A DNA stretch of 9,840 bases from NCBI GenBank assembly GCA_013824385.1, contig PNNU01000090.1:1-9840 (forward strand). Direction: 5' to 3'. The DNA is from Anaerolinea sp. (GTDB lineage: Bacteria > Chloroflexota > Anaerolineae > Anaerolineales > Anaerolineaceae). Under the pieces are notes generated by a model. It saw only the letters and a list, made by a program, of their open reading frames with translations. It was not told the DNA's origin and did not search any database. The translations under genes were made by a program, and so were the position numbers. Below are positions 8,949 through 9,840 of the stretch, in pieces (positions within the stretch are counted from its first letter, which is position 1; every line of letters starts with the position of its first letter).

Positions 8949-8953
8949 TCCTC
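8949..8953 (-). promoter_or_regulatory. Ribosome binding site that decides the brxC start
   Basis: The minus strand reads GAGGA at 8953-8949. The spacer is 9 nt to ATG 8939 and 3 nt to the in-frame GTG 8945. The first is a normal distance and the second is too short, so the ATG is preferred. The site lies in the 18-nt gap after the brxB stop (8960-8958). Confidence 0.65.
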
Positions 8954-8957
8954 GCTT

Positions 8958-9530
8958 TTAGCCGCCGATATGAACCGAGCGGTAATTACCATCTTCTGGA
9001 TAAAACCCCAGGAATTTCAATCGCGTCTTCCCGGTACGTTCACCCGGGTAAAAAAATACAGTTGGTACATAAAATTTTCCGTAAAGTTGGCTCTCTACAG
9101 CGCCAATTCGAGTGTAAGGGTGAAGAGCCTCGAGATCTGTGACGAGAACAATGGAATTCTTTTTACCTTTCAATTGCTCCAGCTTGGTTTCTAATCGTCC
9201 TTTTAAAGAGCCATTTGTGATGGCATTGGCTAAGGATTGGTTGGCTTTATCCCATAAAAGGGGAGCTTTTTTATCTGCGGCCAACCAGATTTTCATCATC
9301 GGCGTACTGTCCAATATAGAACGAACTTCCTGAGCTATTGAAAATTGCTCGACATTCCAACCGTCATTTCGTAATTTGGCTACCCAGGCAGGTAGACTTC
9401 GTTTTACATCTAAGATTTCCTTAGGATGAAAAATCAAATAATAGATGGGTTCAAAACTGGCATGCCCTAACTCACGCCCCGATCGAACCCGTTCCATTAA
9501 TTCGTCAAAATTATCTTTTAATGAGGGCAT
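8958..9530 (-). CDS. brxB: BREX protein BrxB (DUF1788)
   Basis: This is a 190-aa soluble protein, close to the usual DUF1788 length of about 200. Recognisable family segments are FEPIYYLIFHPKE (26-38), IVLVTDLEALHPYTRIGA (127-144) and the conserved C-terminal end from RTGKTRLKFLGFYPEDGNYRS (165-185), which is the signature I rely on most. No signal peptide or membrane helix is visible. BrxB has no assigned enzymatic activity. In E. coli it is needed together with BrxC, PglX and PglZ for host methylation, and it is thought to work in a complex with them. The start at ATG 9530 lies inside the end of brxA (20-nt overlap) and has a strong GGAGG 9 nt upstream. The position between brxA and brxC is the standard one. 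Confidence 0.93.
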   Translation of the reverse strand: MPSLKDNFDELMERVRSGRELGHASFEPIYYLIFHPKEILDVKRSLPAWVAKLRNDGWNVEQFSIAQEVRSILDSTPMMKIWLAADKKAPLLWDKANQSLANAITNGSLKGRLETKLEQLKGKKNSIVLVTDLEALHPYTRIGAVESQLYGKFYVPTVFFYPGERTGKTRLKFLGFYPEDGNYRSVHIGG

Positions 9531-9840
9531 CCGTTAATTCCTCCATGTCTTTATACTGCCAGCCAATGCGAGTTACATCCCCGGCTGATTGGATGATAAA
9601 CCACCCTTTTAATGCTAGTTGTTTGAGTTCATTCAGCACATCACTTCGATCCATTCCAAATAATGACCAATCCGGATCGCTAAGAACACTGTTATCACCA
9701 CGACCTGAAAAGTGAAGATCATATGCAAGGATAATTGCTATACTTGATTCGATTCTGAATGGTACGATCTTACGAATACTTTTTTGGCCGTTTTCAAGTA
9801 AACCAAAATCTGCACATGAGGCCGTAAGATATCCCGCTAC
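9511..9840 (-). CDS. brxA: BREX protein BrxA (DUF1819), C-terminal part (runs off right edge)
   Basis: The open minus-strand frame enters at the right edge (first codon 9840-9838) and stops at TAA 9513-9511. It gives 109 residues of a protein usually about 200 aa long; the start lies outside the window. The end of the protein is typical of DUF1819: DWSLFGMDRSDVLNELKQL (57-75 of the visible part), GWFIIQSAGDVTRIGW (79-94) and QYKDMEELTDAL (95-106). This Trp-rich end followed by a D-MEE helix is what I recognise. The family was first called an inner-membrane protein, but structural work showed a soluble winged-helix DNA-binding protein, and no transmembrane segment is visible here. In E. coli BrxA is dispensable for methylation. 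Its gene order, directly before brxB with a 20-nt overlap, supports the call. Its real promoter is not visible. Confidence 0.9.
   Translation of the reverse strand, partial: VAGYLTASCADFGLLENGQKSIRKIVPFRIESSIAIILAYDLHFSGRGDNSVLSDPDWSLFGMDRSDVLNELKQLALKGWFIIQSAGDVTRIGWQYKDMEELTDALIKR
9540..9544 (-). promoter_or_regulatory. Ribosome binding site of brxB
   Basis: The minus strand reads GGAGG at 9544-9540, with a 9-nt spacer to ATG 9530. It lies inside the brxA coding sequence, so the two genes are probably translationally coupled. It is the strongest Shine-Dalgarno in the window. Confidence 0.7.

Noticed and set aside
9021..9044. P-loop-like GERTGKT in BrxB (residues 163-169)
   Set aside because: Only three residues separate the first and second Gly, not four, there is no Walker B after it, and it sits near the C-terminus. 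It is a conserved DUF1788 segment, not a nucleotide-binding loop.
1..9840. DISARM or type I restriction-modification locus
   Set aside because: No helicase or nuclease subunit and no HsdS are visible, while DUF1819, DUF1788, BrxC, PglX and PglZ together are specific to BREX.

Overview
The window holds one tightly packed minus-strand operon that reads, in transcription order from the right edge to the left, brxA (3' part only), brxB, brxC, pglX and pglZ (5' part only). This is the core of a BREX (Bacteriophage Exclusion) phage-defence locus. Almost every base is coding. The junctions are a 20-nt overlap (brxA/brxB), an 18-nt gap (brxB/brxC), a 6-nt gap (brxC/pglX) and an 11-nt overlap (pglX/pglZ). 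Each downstream start has a visible Shine-Dalgarno sequence, so the genes are probably translated from one transcript. I see no promoter, terminator, RNA gene, insertion sequence or CRISPR array inside the window. The operon promoter and any regulator should lie beyond the right edge, and the rest of pglZ and the last genes beyond the left edge.

Region by region: 9511-9840 is the C-terminal 109 residues of BrxA (DUF1819). 8958-9530 is BrxB (DUF1788, 190 aa). 5319-8939 is BrxC, a 1206-aa P-loop ATPase with clear Walker A and B motifs. 633-5312 is PglX, an unusually long (1559 aa) adenine-specific DNA methyltransferase with motif I (DPACGS) and motif IV (NPPF). 1-643 encodes the first 214 residues of PglZ, whose alkaline-phosphatase-like core would lie outside the window.

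How they work together: in studied BREX systems PglX, with BrxB, BrxC and PglZ, methylates adenine in a short non-palindromic site on the host genome. Phage DNA lacking the mark is blocked from replicating by a mechanism that is still not fully understood. BrxA is a DNA-binding protein. The brxA-B-C-pglX-pglZ order fits BREX types 1, 5 and 6. The PglX motifs (NPPFGE, not the NPPYM-like form I associate with E. coli type 1) and the PglZ N-terminus look unlike the type 1 proteins I remember, so a type 6-like or unclassified variant is a reasonable guess. The genes outside the window (brxL, or brxD plus brxHI, and brxE upstream) would decide.

The most striking sequence-level feature is a base-composition break inside pglX. 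About 2 kb (roughly 1260-3200), running from just before catalytic motif IV through the presumed target-recognition region, is near 30-35% GC, while the flanks and neighbouring genes are near 45-58%. The reading frame is unbroken. This looks like exchange of the catalytic/specificity module by recombination.

The host is a bacterium of moderate GC (about 45-50% outside the AT-rich block). There is no taxonomic marker; the style of the proteins is compatible with Chloroflexota or similar environmental lineages, but that is only an impression.
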